Shown piece after piece: positions 46,083-57,909 of a stretch of 64,000 nucleotides of DNA (the stretch's first letter is position 1; each line of letters opens with the position of its first letter). Below the pieces are notes generated by a model that did no database searches, was not told the DNA's origin, and saw only the letters and a list, made by a program, of their open reading frames with translations. Made by a program: the position numbers and the translations under genes. The DNA comes from Macrocybe gigantea (Eukaryota > Basidiomycota > Agaricomycetes > Agaricales > Callistosporiaceae), in assembly GCA_011319805.1 (NCBI GenBank), contig SJRY01000266.1:558001-622000 (forward strand). The letters are read 5' to 3'.

Positions 46083-46626
46083 ATGGGCATCCTCACCTAC
46101 ATCTATGGAGATCTATTCAGTGCGCCCAGAGGTGCCATCCTTGTCCACGCATGCAACGCAGTCGGCTCCTGGGGCTCGGGCATAGCGCTTACGTTCCGCG
46201 ACAGATATCCGGACGCCTTTGAGCAGTACAAGGCGCATTGCAAGCAACATGGCCCGGAGCTCGTCGGGACATGTCTTGTCATACCAACAGAAGACCGCGA
46301 TATCGCGTGTCTATTCACTTCAAGGTCATATGGCAGGAACAAGGACTCTCCGGATGCGATTCTGACTGCCACACGGACCGCGGTTCAGAGTTTGCTCGAT
46401 CAGAACAGCGCGAAGAAGCCCTTGCATTCTTGGTCTGTGGAATCTCTCCCTACCGAGTCTGGGATGGGTCTTTCTGAAAGTCACTCCGTTGTGTGATGCT
46501 CGCTTGGATAGCCGATTCAACTCTGGCAGATTTGGCGTGCCTTGGGAACAGACGGCAACCATTTTAGAGGAGCTCGGTGTGGAGATGACCGTCTACGAGC
46601 CCCCAGATGACATCGAAAACAAGTGA
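46083..46626 (+). CDS. POA1: Macro-domain ADP-ribose-1''-phosphate phosphatase-like protein
   Basis: Macro domains bind ADP-ribose; the yeast homologue Poa1 removes the 1''-phosphate made during tRNA splicing. MGILTYIYGDLFSAPRGAIL begins the fold, then VHACNAVGSWGSGIALTFRD (ligand loop with Asn and Gly-rich turn), RYPDAFEQYKAHCKQHGPEL, VGTCLVIPTED, IACLFTSRSYG, DAILTATRTAVQSLL and, after an intron with acceptor at about 46519, NSGRFGVPWEQTATILEELG (second ligand loop) and VYEPPDD. Start 46083 gives the compact family N-terminus; an in-frame ATG at 46053 adds ten residues. About 150 residues. Confidence 0.88.
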
Positions 46627-47171
46627 CCTCGATTATAAACATGGAAACATACATCGTCCAGTTCGGCTTTAAACCCTGGTATGTATTCTTTTGCAAAGAA
46701 GTATATGCCGATACTAAGCGTCCACAACCAGAGACATGCATGATATTTTCAACCTCAGGGGAAAGGATACTTCATCGCACCTCTTTATGCGAGATGCGGT
46801 TGCTGACGGAGATATTTCGCCAGTGAATCTAGATGGTCTTTTGACGTACACGAGCTTTGTGAAGATAGAAACATTCAACGTTTGACACTTATACCAGTAT
46901 GATTTCATGTCGGCGATCATGAGTGCGATAGTCTCCGGTTTTGAGTGAGAGCCAACAATTCGTCCGGCGCAAGTAGAATGCAATGTAGCGGGAATAAGAT
47001 CTCTTGCGCGAAAGAAAGCGCCGAGATAAAGTCTCGAGGATGTTCTTAAACTGCATCTCCTGAAGGCGACATTTAGGCATGGTTGTTATATTCCCACGAC
47101 GCAGCCAAACAACGCCACGGTATCTGTCCTCGACGCGTTTTGCCCTCATCGTAATTTTCACACTCCTATCC
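46627..47171. other. Intergenic region POA1-SSR4
   Basis: About 545 bp. Overlapping minus-strand frames (46714-47173) are basic and open but show no family motif. I treat the stretch as the POA1 3' flank and SSR4 promoter. Confidence 0.35.
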
Positions 47172-48690
47172 ATGACTTCAGCATTTCAACAAGCCCAGGC
47201 TGAGGGCCTATGTCTCAAATACCCGGAAAATCTCGGTATGCACCGAGACGTCACCTACGAAGCGGCCGCAAACATGCTTCTGAGAGCCATCAACATGGCT
47301 CAGACAGTCCCGTTCAGCTGGGGATTCATTGACAAGCCACCAGGTTCGTCAATGCGAACCTCTTCCCTATAGTTTAATCATACCTAAAATCTAATTGATG
47401 TGGCGCTCGCTGGGCTGGTTTTTTTTAGAGGGACAGCTCGTCCTATTATTCCTACCGCCTCAATCAGCGTTTCCGAATGATGGCATACGATGGCAGGAAC
47501 AGGAAGTGAAATATACAATTCCCATTGGGCAACGTGTGCGCAGCCCTGTTCTCGCCTCTTCTGTGATCGTTTCTGATGTTTGGGTCACAGGAACTTGAAA
47601 TGCAAGAGACACGGTGCGGATTTATCCCCGGATCTCAAGATGTGAACGCATGGCGCTGTAGAAGGCGGTATCGTTTGAGCAAGGGTGGACATCCACAGCT
47701 CGTGTTGGTGCATTACACAGCAGGACCACAGGCAGGTGAGAAAGCTGCTTAGAATCCTCCCTTATCAATAGTCTGTCCTTTTTGCACCGTCGGCAAGGCC
47801 TGCGAGCTGAGATACATGTCTTCTTTATTAAGCGATCATGCCATCTCTGATGAACCAGCCCGTGCGCGCCTACCCTTTACGAATGGTCAGCGAGCCATCC
47901 GTCTTCGTCGCGGGCGAAAAGGCGGGGCAGAAGGTATATCCTCCGCCCGGGCCGTCCATGCACCCCGGGCCCTCAGTCAACCCTCCAGGGATACCACCTC
48001 AGCCCGGCATGCCAATGGATTTCAGCCAGCAGCAAGCCATGGTAGCGCAGCAGAACGCCAACATGGCGCGTTTGGAGCAGCGTAGGCGAGAGCAGGAGCC
48101 TGTCAGGAATCGCAGCGGCAGCGTCGGGACAGTACGCTTCTTCCTTCACTTCTATGGTGACGGAAATTGCTCACCGTAGTTTTTCTTCAGCGGCCACCAC
48201 GCCCTGAAGACGAGGATTCTGGCGGTGAGTCGGTTTGTAGATTAGACTGTCCACATTCTTTTAATCCATTCATCAGATGAAACAGACATGCTTTCTGTGC
48301 GGACGCTTGCCACGAATCGGTACAAGCGAAATCATGAATTAATGAATGACGTGTTCCGGCGTGCGGCTTTCGGTAAGGCTCAAAGAAATGTTTCATGCTG
48401 ACCGGCATCCTTATCCTGGCATTAGGAAACAAACAAACGCAGCCACCGCCCAAGCCTACCATATCTTCGACAAGCAAGAGCTGGAGGAAAAAACTGTGTG
48501 TTTATACGTTATTTTGTCCTGACATCCTTACTGAGATCTGTCGCAGGCAAAACTGCAAGCAGAAATAGAGGCGTTGCAGTCAGTAAGGGATCAGCGGAAG
48601 GCGGCAAAAACGACCACTAATCCAGACACTGTAATCGAACGCCACGATGTTTCAATGGATGTTTCGGGAGATGTTATCCAGGTTTCATAA
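47172..48690 (+). CDS. SSR4: SWI/SNF and RSC complex subunit Ssr4
   Basis: Fungal chromatin-remodelling subunit first described in fission yeast. Spliced N-terminal domain: MTSAFQQAQAEGLCLKYPEN, LGMHRDVTYEAAANMLLRAI, VPFSWGFIDKPPEGQLVLLF, LPPQSAFPNDGIRWQEQEVK, YTIPIGQ, LEMQETRCGFIPGSQDVNAW, RCRRRYRLSKGGHPQLVLVH. The middle has PSLMNQPVRAYPLRMVSEPS and VFVAGEKAGQKVYPPPG. The C-terminal part is Gln/Pro-rich then helical (NRYKRNHELMNDVFRRAAFG) and ends DVIQVS. Seven short introns, frame intact. The ATG at 47172 is preferred over 47079 because the family begins near this Met. Confidence 0.87.
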
Positions 48691-49375
48691 CATGCGTTTG
48701 TACTTCTTACTGTATTCTGCCTTGTTCTTGGCTATCTTCGCTATGTATTACTGATGCAAACGTTTGGGGGGCGCAATCAATATCATGTGAATTGAAGGGT
48801 TCGATACAATCACGAAGTAGTTAAGCATGACACGCATACACGTAAGGGGAGAAAAACCGCGCAGACCAATGATACAGTGCGAGTCAAGGAGGTGATGTAC
48901 AGGTTACACATGTATGGATAGTTGCAAAGAACCAAAATAGCCAAACAAACTGCCCATGAACGAATAGGAGAGAGGAATAGGCGGAGCGGAGGTATCTGCA
49001 TAGCAAGATCAAGTCGGTCAATAGTATAACGAAACGTACGATAGCAGAAAAGGAATTCATTAGCATGGACATGAAGCCGTGAAACCCAGACAACGGAACA
49101 TCCGAACCACGAAGATTGAATGACGTGCTAGGCAACGTGTCGGGAAGGAGTCGGAAAGCAACGAAGCGGGTCGACTCTTATCGGCAAACGCCTGAGAGAG
49201 ATAAGAAATTTAATAAAACGCCTGTTGGTTGATCAACGCGATTTTGCTTCGCGAACACGATGGTCGAATTCGAGGCTCTTGCTTCTTCCCTCGAACACAA
49301 ATTGCGGGTTGCCAACGACACGTTCGACGCGCGGTGTCGCCGGCTTCGAGCGACTCAAGCTGCCGCTGCGTTTTC
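48691..49375. other. Convergent 3' region SSR4/kinase
   Basis: About 685 bp between two convergent stops; long 3' UTRs are possible. Short frames only. Confidence 0.4.
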
Positions 49376-51712
49376 CTAGCGGCCACGGCGACACCAGAGG
49401 GGGCGGAGACGTGCGCTCCCCCGTGTCTTGGGCTGTCGACCCTCAGCAGCGTGGTCGATACACGACTTTGAATGGCTTCGACCGGCTCTCCAGTGACCAT
49501 AACTCTCATGGTCTTTGAGCTGGAGTGCCGAAAGTCGCTGCTCGTTATGCTGGTGTTTTATCGTCATGATAGGTGGTGCTGATGGCAGGGGTCCGACCAG
49601 ATTGGGCGTTGGCCAATCAGAGGTCTCATCGAGAACATCTAGCTCGGGCGCTGCGTCTCCTGTCCCCGAAAATAGATCGGGTCGGCCAGAATAGGAGTTC
49701 CGGCTGTATTTCCTCCGACCTCTCGACGCCTCACGCTCATTCAAGTCCTCTGACCGTCCGTCAGCAATGTCTAGCATCCCGGAACGGCTACCCCAGTCAG
49801 TGGGAGTCGAAGGGACGTTGCTTGGGCTAGGCGATCGTGAGGGCGAACGTTCATAAGCCTTCTTTCGACGTCGTCCGCGCTCGAGTGATGGGGGAGGGGA
49901 GACGATCAACGCGGAGTCGGGAAAATTGGAAGATCGAGAGGATGATTCGGAGATGGGGCCTGGGCTTAAGATAGCGCTGTTGAGCGCATTGAGTGATGGA
50001 GACGGGGCTCGTGAATGCCGAGATTTGCTTCGGCTGATAACGTTCCTTCGTGGAGAAGAACGGCTCGCCGAAACGGGCGCTCGCGACAAAGATCGCTGGA
50101 TGCGAGAGGAAGATCGACGTGAAGCCGTTTCCAGGAAGGCTTCGCCCGGCGTTCCTCTTGCTGCCACGAAGGGCTTGGAGCAAAGGAATCCTCGGTACGA
50201 GTACGGGAACGGGAAGCGGAGTTGAATCGTCTACTTGAATGGTATACATCAAACTCATCATCCGACTCTGCTGGGGCGACGACATCGCCCTCCGTGCCCC
50301 ACCCCACGCCCCATGCCACTTCGTCAACCATTTCGATAGTCCAGCGGTTGGCAACAGAGCGCTCAAGACAACCCTTAAGTACTCTTTCAGCCCCGCGGCC
50401 GATATCAGGAGGTATTTCGAAATGACCTAGTTCAAAGAAGCTGAGCATGCGCATAGAAATGCCACATAATCGTTTAACATGGCGTACCCTGCAGAATTTT
50501 CATATGCAGTCTCGGCTCAAACGGGTCGGAAAATGGCAGGCGCCCCGTCAGGAGACCGTACAGTAACACGCCCAGTGCCCAGATGTCCTGCGCCGGGTGT
50601 GGATACTTCGAGCCCTGGGGTAGGAGTATCTCTGGCGCTGCATACGGCAGTGATCCTGGTTGGAAATATCGTGATGGTTGACTAAGGGATGGAGTAGAAT
50701 TGCGATGACGTGCTAGATGCACCTGAAGGCTACTTCTAAGAGACATTTTCGACGGCGGGACCGTTAAGGACACCGCACGGTGGAGATTGCCATTCCCGGT
50801 ATGCACAGTGTCTTGAACCTGCTCTTGCTCGAAATCCTGTTCTTCGATTTCACCGATTTTGCACGCCATGCCGAAGTCTCCAATTCTGCAAACGCCCATC
50901 TCATCGACGAGGACGTTCTCGAGCTTGATGTCCCTATGGATGTACATGGCAACCTCATGCAAATATCTCAACCCTCGCACTACCTGTCTGAACATCATAC
51001 CTGCGTCGTCCTGTGGGAGAGCGGGTCGGCCGTCTCTTTTGAGAATATTAAAAAGAGAACCAGCAGGACAGTAGAGAGTGAAGCAATAATCGGCATATGG
51101 AGTATAGACGACAGAGAAAAGAGGAAGGATGTGTTCGTGACTGAGGGTAGACCACACAGCAACTTCACGTTTGAGCCTTCTAGAGGCTTCGGATGGGTTA
51201 TCTTGCTTCAAAATATCAGAGCGTCTGACGATCTTGACGGCAACAACACCACCCGACGTAGAGTAAGCTTTGCGTACGGTGGAGAACGCGCCATAGCCAA
51301 TGATGTTCCCTAGGGTGTAGCCTGAGATGACTTGGCCCTCGGAGTCTGGCAAAGCCGTGGGAGTAGGGGTAAACGAGGAGAGAAAGAGCGCGGCAGGAGA
51401 CACGGAGACTGGTTCCTGGGGAACAGCAGACATGGATCTCGAAAGCCGTTCTGAAGCTATGTCGAGCTCATCCTCCACATCCATTTGCTCCGTTTCTCGG
51501 TCTCTCAGAAGGGCCACCGACGCTTGCTGTTCGGGATCAAGGTTCCCTCGGTCTGCTGCAGACTTGAAGGCGCCTTCACCTGGATTTGTCGCTTGGGTAG
51601 ATGTCTGGTCATTTGCGGAAAAAGGACTGGTTTGGGACTGCGCAACGGCAGGGGAAGAGAAAGAAGAGCTGAAAAATCGGGAAGAGTCTGTCTGGTTGCA
51701 GGCAATAGGCAT
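49376..51712 (-). CDS. Serine/threonine protein kinase (CAMK-like)
   Basis: Long disordered N-terminus, then the kinase domain with all catalytic motifs: Gly loop GNIIGYGAFSTVRKA, VAVKIVRRSD (VAIK Lys), the HEHILPLFSVVYTPYADYCF region, catalytic loop YIHRDIKLENVLVDE, IGDFGMACKIGE (DFG), an insert of about 65 residues in the activation segment (DTVHTGNGNLHRAVSLTVPP...), LPYAAPEILL (APE), and DIWALGVLLYGLLTGRLPFS. After an intron: HFEIPPDIGRGAERVLKGCL. The C-terminal tail is Ser/Arg-rich (SRSKSRHSRAPSPSLN). A -1 frame change near 50170-50200 links the two parts. An active kinase is predicted. It resembles fungal CAMK/CAMKL members; no substrate can be named. Confidence 0.85.
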
Positions 51713-52281
51713 GAAATGGTGGACGATGAGAGTTGAAGATCAAGGAGAAGGCTTGGCATGAAGGGGCGAACAGCAAGGCGCGGAGTCACGCGGAACCCCG
51801 CCGCGTCAAAACAGACACAAATTAGGACAATAGCCGCCCCACGTGCTGGGTGGCTGTGAATTTTATCGAACTCATGACCCCTGGATTTCCCTCGACTACG
51901 CCTGTCTTCGACTTCAACGGTGCTAGGAAGGGGACATCATCAAAGACTTGGCACAACTCGGCGCGGATATTCGCAAAGGAATTGGGAAAAAAGCGTGAAG
52001 GTGACAGTGTGACACGTAGGCATTATAACTTAATTTTAAAATTGGATGATGTCACGGGGCAACCCTACTCTAGGGGTATCCGACACGTCACAGCCACGTC
52101 AAAACGCTTTTTCAAAAAAAGTAGATGTTCACCGCACCCGACACTATACCTCCCGCTGACCTCGTCCGCGTCCATCCCCGTTCATTCCGTCGCCTCATTA
52201 TTTATACAGGACAGAATAACATACATTCAGGATGACATTCATCAGGTCAGTGCTGTGCCATCTGGCTGGCTGCAGTCATCA
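51713..52281. other. Divergent promoter kinase/HUT1
   Basis: About 570 bp. It includes ATTTATACAG near 52200, a possible TATA element for HUT1, and a TAATTTTAAAATT tract near 52030. No supported ORF. Confidence 0.4.
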
Positions 52282-53692
52282 ATGTGGTCATTCAGGCTGG
52301 TCCTTTGCGTGACTGGAGTGTACTCGATGTTTCTTGTAAAAATGTTTCCCAATTCTACCTCAAATGTTTGCTGAACACCTCAACAGCTGTGGGCAGTCGC
52401 GCAAGAACGACGTAAGCTGCGTGTCTAATTCCTTTGGGTCAGTAAAATGACGTTCGCTATAGTGTCTGTACCGTTCAACTCGATAGATGGCACAACGTCT
52501 GATAGGTTTCGGTCCCCCCTATTCATGAACACATGCCAGAGTGCCCTCAGTTCGATATCGGCGTTGTTCTACATATTATTTCGTCGCAAGCCAGCGGAGA
52601 CGCTGTCCCGGAGTTTGGGACTTGACCACATTCCACACTCTGAATCGCAATTAGCCAAGTCTAACGGGACTGCGATCGCCAACGGGAAAGTGATCAAGAA
52701 CGGTGCTGCCCAGGCTCACCACACCCAACATGAGAATCCCTCCATTCGATATTCCACCAAAGAACTGCTTCTGCGCTACCTACAGTGTTCCGTTTTCATA
52801 ACATCCGCTGCTCCGTTCGGGTTCGCCGCACTCTCTTACATCTCATACCCTGCTATGGTCCTCGGAAAATCGTGCAAACTCGTCCCAGTGATGATCATGA
52901 ACGTGCTCCTCTATCGCCGCCGCTTTGCGCCCCACAAATACCTCGTCGTGGCTATGGTGACCACAGGAATCACCGTTTTCATGTTTCTCGGCAACGAAAA
53001 ATCCTCCAAACACAAGAATAACAACGTTTCAGGGTCTCCTTACGCGAATCTCATCGGAATTTCATACCTGCTGATCAACCTCATGCTCGACGGAGCGATC
53101 AATTCAACCCAGGACGAGATATTCTCTAGACATAAAGTTACCGGACAACAAATGATGTTCTGGATTAATGTTTTCTGTACTCTGCTCACATCAATCCTTT
53201 CTGTGCTTCCTTTGCCGTATATCCCTGTCATTCATCTATCCACGGACGGCAAAACGGAATTGGCAGGCGCCCTTGCTTTCATTCAGTCTCATCCTTCTAT
53301 CGTTACGCCCCTAGCTCAGTTTGCGTTCACCGGCGCCCTGGGGCAGCTCTTCATATTCGAGACGCTGCAGCACTTTGGTTCCCTAACTCTTGTGTATGTC
53401 CCGGATCTAGCGCCTCGAGCTTGATTTCTGACCTTTTTGACAGTACCATTACCCTCACTCGCAAAATGTTCACCATGCTGCTGTCGGTGATTGTTTATAA
53501 CCACAGGCTGACGAAGGGTCAATGGCTTGGCGCTGGGATAGTGTTTGCTGGCATCTCAATCGAGGCAGTGGTGAAACGCAAAGGTCTGACCGCGTCTTGC
53601 CTAAATTCGCGCACGATGCTGACAGAACGATAGATGTCCATGCCAAACGTGTAATACAGGAGAAGGAAAAGGCCAAGATTAAATCATTGTAG
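52282..53692 (+). CDS. HUT1: UDP-galactose/UDP-sugar transporter Hut1 (SLC35B1)
   Basis: ER membrane nucleotide-sugar transporter, implicated in supplying ATP or UDP-sugars to the ER. Two short 5' exons give [20 protein letters not shown] and [20 protein letters not shown]. The main exon carries [100 protein letters not shown] and [20 protein letters not shown]. Later exons add [20 protein letters not shown] and [16 protein letters not shown]. Ten hydrophobic segments are expected. It ends AKIKSL, fitting the KxKxx ER-retrieval signal. The long open frame starting at 52447 is not the true start. Confidence 0.9.
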
Positions 53693-53969
53693 TACCACCG
53701 GAAATAACAAATGCATGCGCGGACAATAGATGGGTTCAGTGTGGTTAGTATATAACGAGCAAGTAATCCGATCACGAAACCAAGCGATACAGGAAGATGG
53801 GATGGATATCATCGATTCTAGTCGATCGATCCGATAGAAATGGACTTATGTCTCCATTGCATCAGGGTCTTGGTCCGCCTCGTTGGAAAACAAAGCTCGT
53901 TTCCGGTCCTCTACCCTGGAACGGGACTGGATATCAGTGAAATGGCAGGCCTTCAATGCCTTAAATGTT

Positions 53970-54891
53970 TCACCTCATCTCTTCTTCATCGTCGTCTGCA
54001 TCTGACCGTTTCCGACGCGAGGTCGCTCTGTCGCTTGGCGGATACGCTGCAACTGCAAGGTTCGCCTTGTATATTGCCTCGTATTCCTGCCAGATCAATG
54101 GATATCAACATTTATCGATATAAACAAAGGTAGATCTCGGACGTACCTTGATTTGAGTCAAGAAACCGCCGTTCGGAGATATGCAATAACGGCGATTTTG
54201 AACCAGATGGAGAGCATCCTCCCATGAAATCTGATAATGTTGCATGACAAACATCACGACGAAGGCCGGTGAAAGGCTGATACCACCTTGATTGATTTGA
54301 CCACCGTTGAATTCAGGCGGAATCGTGAAGGAAAAGGATGCATACCGTTGCAATGCACTAGAACGCGTCCGCCCTGGCGTATTGCATCGTCAATGAACGT
54401 CTTTGCTCTGTGACACCCATTCCGTTCTAAACGGACCATATAGCAGTCGGAAAACCATCGAAGACTCACTGTGGGAACAGCCTGATCAAGTTCTGCTCCT
54501 CGTTATCTTGCACATCGAGCACCATGTATATAAACTGATCCGGAAACCTTGGTTTAACGGAAAATGCCTCCTTCGCATCCCTGATGCAGACACTGAAAGG
54601 CTGGCATGTCGGTTGGGTCGGTGACGACGCGGAAGGAAACAAGTACGGTACATGTGCGTTATGTTCAGTGAGCGCAGAGTGTCGAGCGACTTGGATGCCA
54701 CGAAAGGCCCGAGAAGGAGACCCGGAAGGATCTCCTGGCATTCTCTGCGCATCTCATACCTGGTGTGCAAGCTGTTGAGCTCCAAAGAGAAAGAGACCAT
54801 CATCGAGAGTTACGTGCCTCCATTCCACATCCCCTGGTCCCTGAATGACGGCCTTGAGCTCGTCTGGGTTGGTTATTGGCATGCTAGTCAT
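53970..54891 (-). CDS. STYX-like dual-specificity pseudophosphatase
   Basis: Dual-specificity phosphatase fold with a damaged active site. Exons give VEWRHVTLDDGLFLFGAQQL, YEMRRECQEILPGLLLGPFV, ASKSLDTLRSLNITH, RDAKEAFSVKPRFPDQFIYM, VLDVQDNEEQNLIRLFP, AKTFIDDAIRQGGRVLVHCN, then GGISLSPAFVVMFVMQHYQI, SWEDALHLVQNRRYCISPNG, GFLTQIK and EYEAIYKANLAVAAYPPSDR, with a basic/acidic tail. The P-loop reads HCNGGISLS: Cys is present, but the phosphate-binding Arg of CxxGxxR is Leu. One surplus G near 54770 breaks the frame between AHQ and YEMRRE. It may bind phosphoproteins as human STYX does. Confidence 0.82.
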
Positions 54892-55083
54892 ATCGGCACG
54901 GCGCAGTCCTTCAAGTTTAATTGTCGAGGGAAATCAGAACAGAACGGATGGTGGCGAATAGTTGCTTCAATTCGAATCCAGGCGAGACAGGGGGCAAAGA
55001 AGGGAAGTGGTCATAAAGGCAGCTTTACCTAAGCAACCTCTGCCATTCACCAACCGCGTCGCCGAACGCCGAGCGCGACGAGG

Positions 55084-56610
55084 ATGGACTCGGACGACGA
55101 AATACCGTAAGGCGCTCATGTCGACTGTGTTTCGTCCACGCTCATCGCCTCCCCCAGAACACTCGTAGAACACAAGGAGGCCGTCGCCTCTGATGCGCGG
55201 ATACCCCTCACCATCATCTGTGGCTTCCTCGGCGCTGGAAAGTCGACGCTGTTAAAGTAAGCTGGATTTATCTGATCCGCGAGGCGATCACAGACTCGTG
55301 CATTTTAGGCGCATTCTGTCGGAACGACATGGGTATCGTATAGCAGTTATCATGAACGAGTTCGGAGATACGGCGGTAAGGGTGGTGCTGTGTTTACTTG
55401 AAAATCCGTTTGCTGAAATTGGAATTGTTAGGACATTGAAGGTGTGCTTTGGTTGATTTGCTTGGGATGCACGCAGCTGAAGTAGCGTCAACAGCCAAAC
55501 GGTAAACGTTTCCTCGCCCGACGATCCGTTGGCAGAGCAATCAGAAGAAGTTCTCGAACTCGCAAATGGCTGTTTGTGCTGCAGCATCAAAGACACGGGC
55601 GTAGCTGCGATAGAGAAGCTCATGCAGCGCAAGGGCGCATTTGATTATATACTTTTGGAGACGACGGGGCTCGCAGATCCAGGTGAGTGAATCACAATTC
55701 GCACAGTTGTCGAATGCGTCGTCGACTGGAACGTCTATGTCTGCTTTAGGTCCGATCGCATCAATGTTTTGGCAAACGAGGAGTTTGCAACAGGACTAGG
55801 TCGGGATATCGTCCTCGATTCTGTCATCTGCGTCGTGGATGCGGTTTTTGGAAAACAGGTTTGTAGATCTTATGCACTCAAAGACTAGCTCAGGAAGTTT
55901 TTCTAGCAAATGCAAGAGGATAGTTCCACGGGCGATACCATTGGAGAGAGCCTGCGGTAGGTGATCGTCCTCCCCGACATCATAACATGTCAACAGAGAT
56001 TTTGTAGACAAATCGCAGGATCTGATACCATCATTTTGAATAAAGTAGACCTGGTAGATTTCAGCAATTAGCCACCGTTGAAGACATGATCCGGGGCGTC
56101 AACCCCGCTGCACCCATCCATCGGACGATCCGTGGCGCGGTGGACCTAGGGCTTATCCTCAGTGTCTCAGCTTATGCCTTAGCACCAAAGTTTCAGCAGC
56201 ATCCAGCGGACCATCATCATGATCACGACGACTGCTCAGACCCGAACCACAATCACGCGAGAGAACCGACACACTACGAACTCCGTGGAATATCAAGTCT
56301 GCAAGTGTCCTGTCCGGTATTGGATTCACCGCGGTTCGACCGCCTGGATGAATGGATCCGCACGGTGCTCTGGGAAAGCCATGTACCTGGTCCAGGCGGA
56401 GACAAAGAGGTTGTAGTTCTCAGATGCAAAGGCTTGGTAACGTTGGAGTCTGGCGAACAACAAGTTCTGCAGGGTGTGAGGAAGATGTACGAATGGACAA
56501 AGGTCGACGGCGAGGTGGATCTCGGCGTGCCGGAGCCTGGCAAACTGGTTCTGATAGGCAAGGGTCTGGATGAAATAGTTAGACAGAGTTTGCAAGCCGT
56601 TCTTGGTTGA
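55084..56610 (+). CDS. ZNG1: COBW-domain GTPase (ZNG1-type zinc chaperone)
   Basis: G3E-family GTPase. ZNG1 delivers zinc to methionine aminopeptidase in eukaryotes. MDSDDEIP matches the short acidic N-terminus that ZNG1 uses to bind its client. Motifs: Walker [26 protein letters not shown], metal site [13 protein letters not shown] (CxCC), [24 protein letters not shown] and NKVDLVD. A His-rich insert (HHHHDHDD..) precedes the COBW_C domain ([20 protein letters not shown]...[11 protein letters not shown]). Single missing bases near 55776 (FWQ then NEEFATG) and 56060 (VDLVDF then QQLATVE), and possibly at the exon start near 55494, break the frame. Confidence 0.88.
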
Positions 56611-56691
56611 CAGCCTAGACCGTGGGACTTTTTGCAAAGGTTTTTCAAGTGGCCAATTTACACACGATATTCCATAATTCACCAATTCTTA

Positions 56692-57787
56692 ATGCCTCGA
56701 GAGCACTCTCCACCACGCAGCCGGACACGTTATGAAGGTGACCGTAATTATGACCGACAAGAAGGGGGGTCAAGAGACATCAGCAGAAGAGGCGGAACTT
56801 ATTCGCGGCGAGACTATGATGACGACCGGCCCTCCTCGCGCGGAGGCGACGATTACAGCAACAGCAGACGAAAGAGACCAGACGATCGCCGCGAGTATGG
56901 AGAGCGGGAAGGGAACGAGAACGTGCACGCGACAGGGAGCGGTACGAGTCCGCGCGGGACAAGGACAAAGAGAGGTCTCGTCGGTCTTCTCGCTCTGCAT
57001 CGCCGCGCCACAGGTCCTCGAGACAGCCCTCGCAGCGCCCGCGGTCGTCGTCCAAGTCCCCGCCGCCGGAGGACAAGACGAAACCCAATTTCAAGCCGTC
57101 AGGCCGGTTAGCGGCCGAGACGAACACCGTCATGGCGACGAACGGCGACAGCACTGTGCTGAAGTACAACGAGCCGCCGGAGGCGCGGAAACCCACGCTC
57201 GGATGGAGGCTTTATGTGTTCAAGGGCACAGAGCAGCTTGGTATGTCTCTTCGGTTGGCGATGTCGCTTGTTCCTCTTAGAACCATTTCTTTTTGCAAGA
57301 CCTTTTACACATCCATCGACAGAGCGCCTACCTGATCGGAAGGATAGGCTGGTAGCAGATATTGTGATCGAGCATCCTTCGTGCTCAAAGCAACATGCAG
57401 TTATTCAGTGTACGTCCATGATCCACTTACCGGTTTGTCTTATCTGTTCTCAACTGCTCGTCTTAGATCGGCAAGTCTATGAACAAAACGAATTCGGAGA
57501 TCGCAAGGCTGTCACCAAGTCGGTACCTGTATCTCCGTGCCTTATGGTATTATCTTCTCATGCCATGGCCCTCTAGACCATTTATCATTGACCTCGAATC
57601 GACGAATGGCACCCAAGTCAATGACGAGGTTATTCCCGCTGCCAGATTCTACGAACTGAAAGCGGGAGATGGTGTGTTCGCTACGCCTGTTTGACTGTCC
57701 TGTCCTCAACTAAGACGGCCTCTTATAGTCATCAAATTCGGTCAATCCAACAGGGAATATGTTTTGCTGCATGACGAGGCCACTTGA
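56692..57787 (+). CDS. PML1: Pml1/SNIP1 FHA-domain splicing factor (RES complex)
   Basis: Subunit of the pre-mRNA retention and splicing (RES) complex. A long Arg/Ser/Asp-rich N-terminus (SPPRSRTRYEGDRNYDRQ.., then SRRSSRSASPRHRSSRQPSQ) is followed by PNFKPSGRLAAETNTV and LGWRLYVFKG. The FHA domain includes DRLVADIVIEHPSCSKQHAV (phosphopeptide-binding Ser/His), DLESTNGTQVNDEVIP and the end FGQSNREYVLLHDEAT. Four introns in the FHA part. Near 56911 one G appears lost: upstream reads RREYGERE, while the RS-rich frame continuing to the FHA lies one base back. Only 81 bp separate it from ZNG1 upstream. Confidence 0.87.
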
Positions 57788-57909
57788 TTTTCCGGCATCA
57801 TGTCTATATTCGGATATGCATTCGTAGGTTCGTGTGCTGCCAAGCCATTTGGCTGAGCAAAATCAGGCCAACCGATTATAATTGTGCTCTTGAATAGTGA
57901 GGCGCCGAT

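Noticed and set aside
52447..53424. HUT1 starting at 52447
   Set aside because: It would omit the first membrane helix and translate an intron end; two upstream exons fit the family better.
54940..55000. Possible tRNA (TTCGAATCC-like B box near 54967)
   Set aside because: No A box, acceptor stem or anticodon arm could be built around it; it lies between the STYX and ZNG1 starts.
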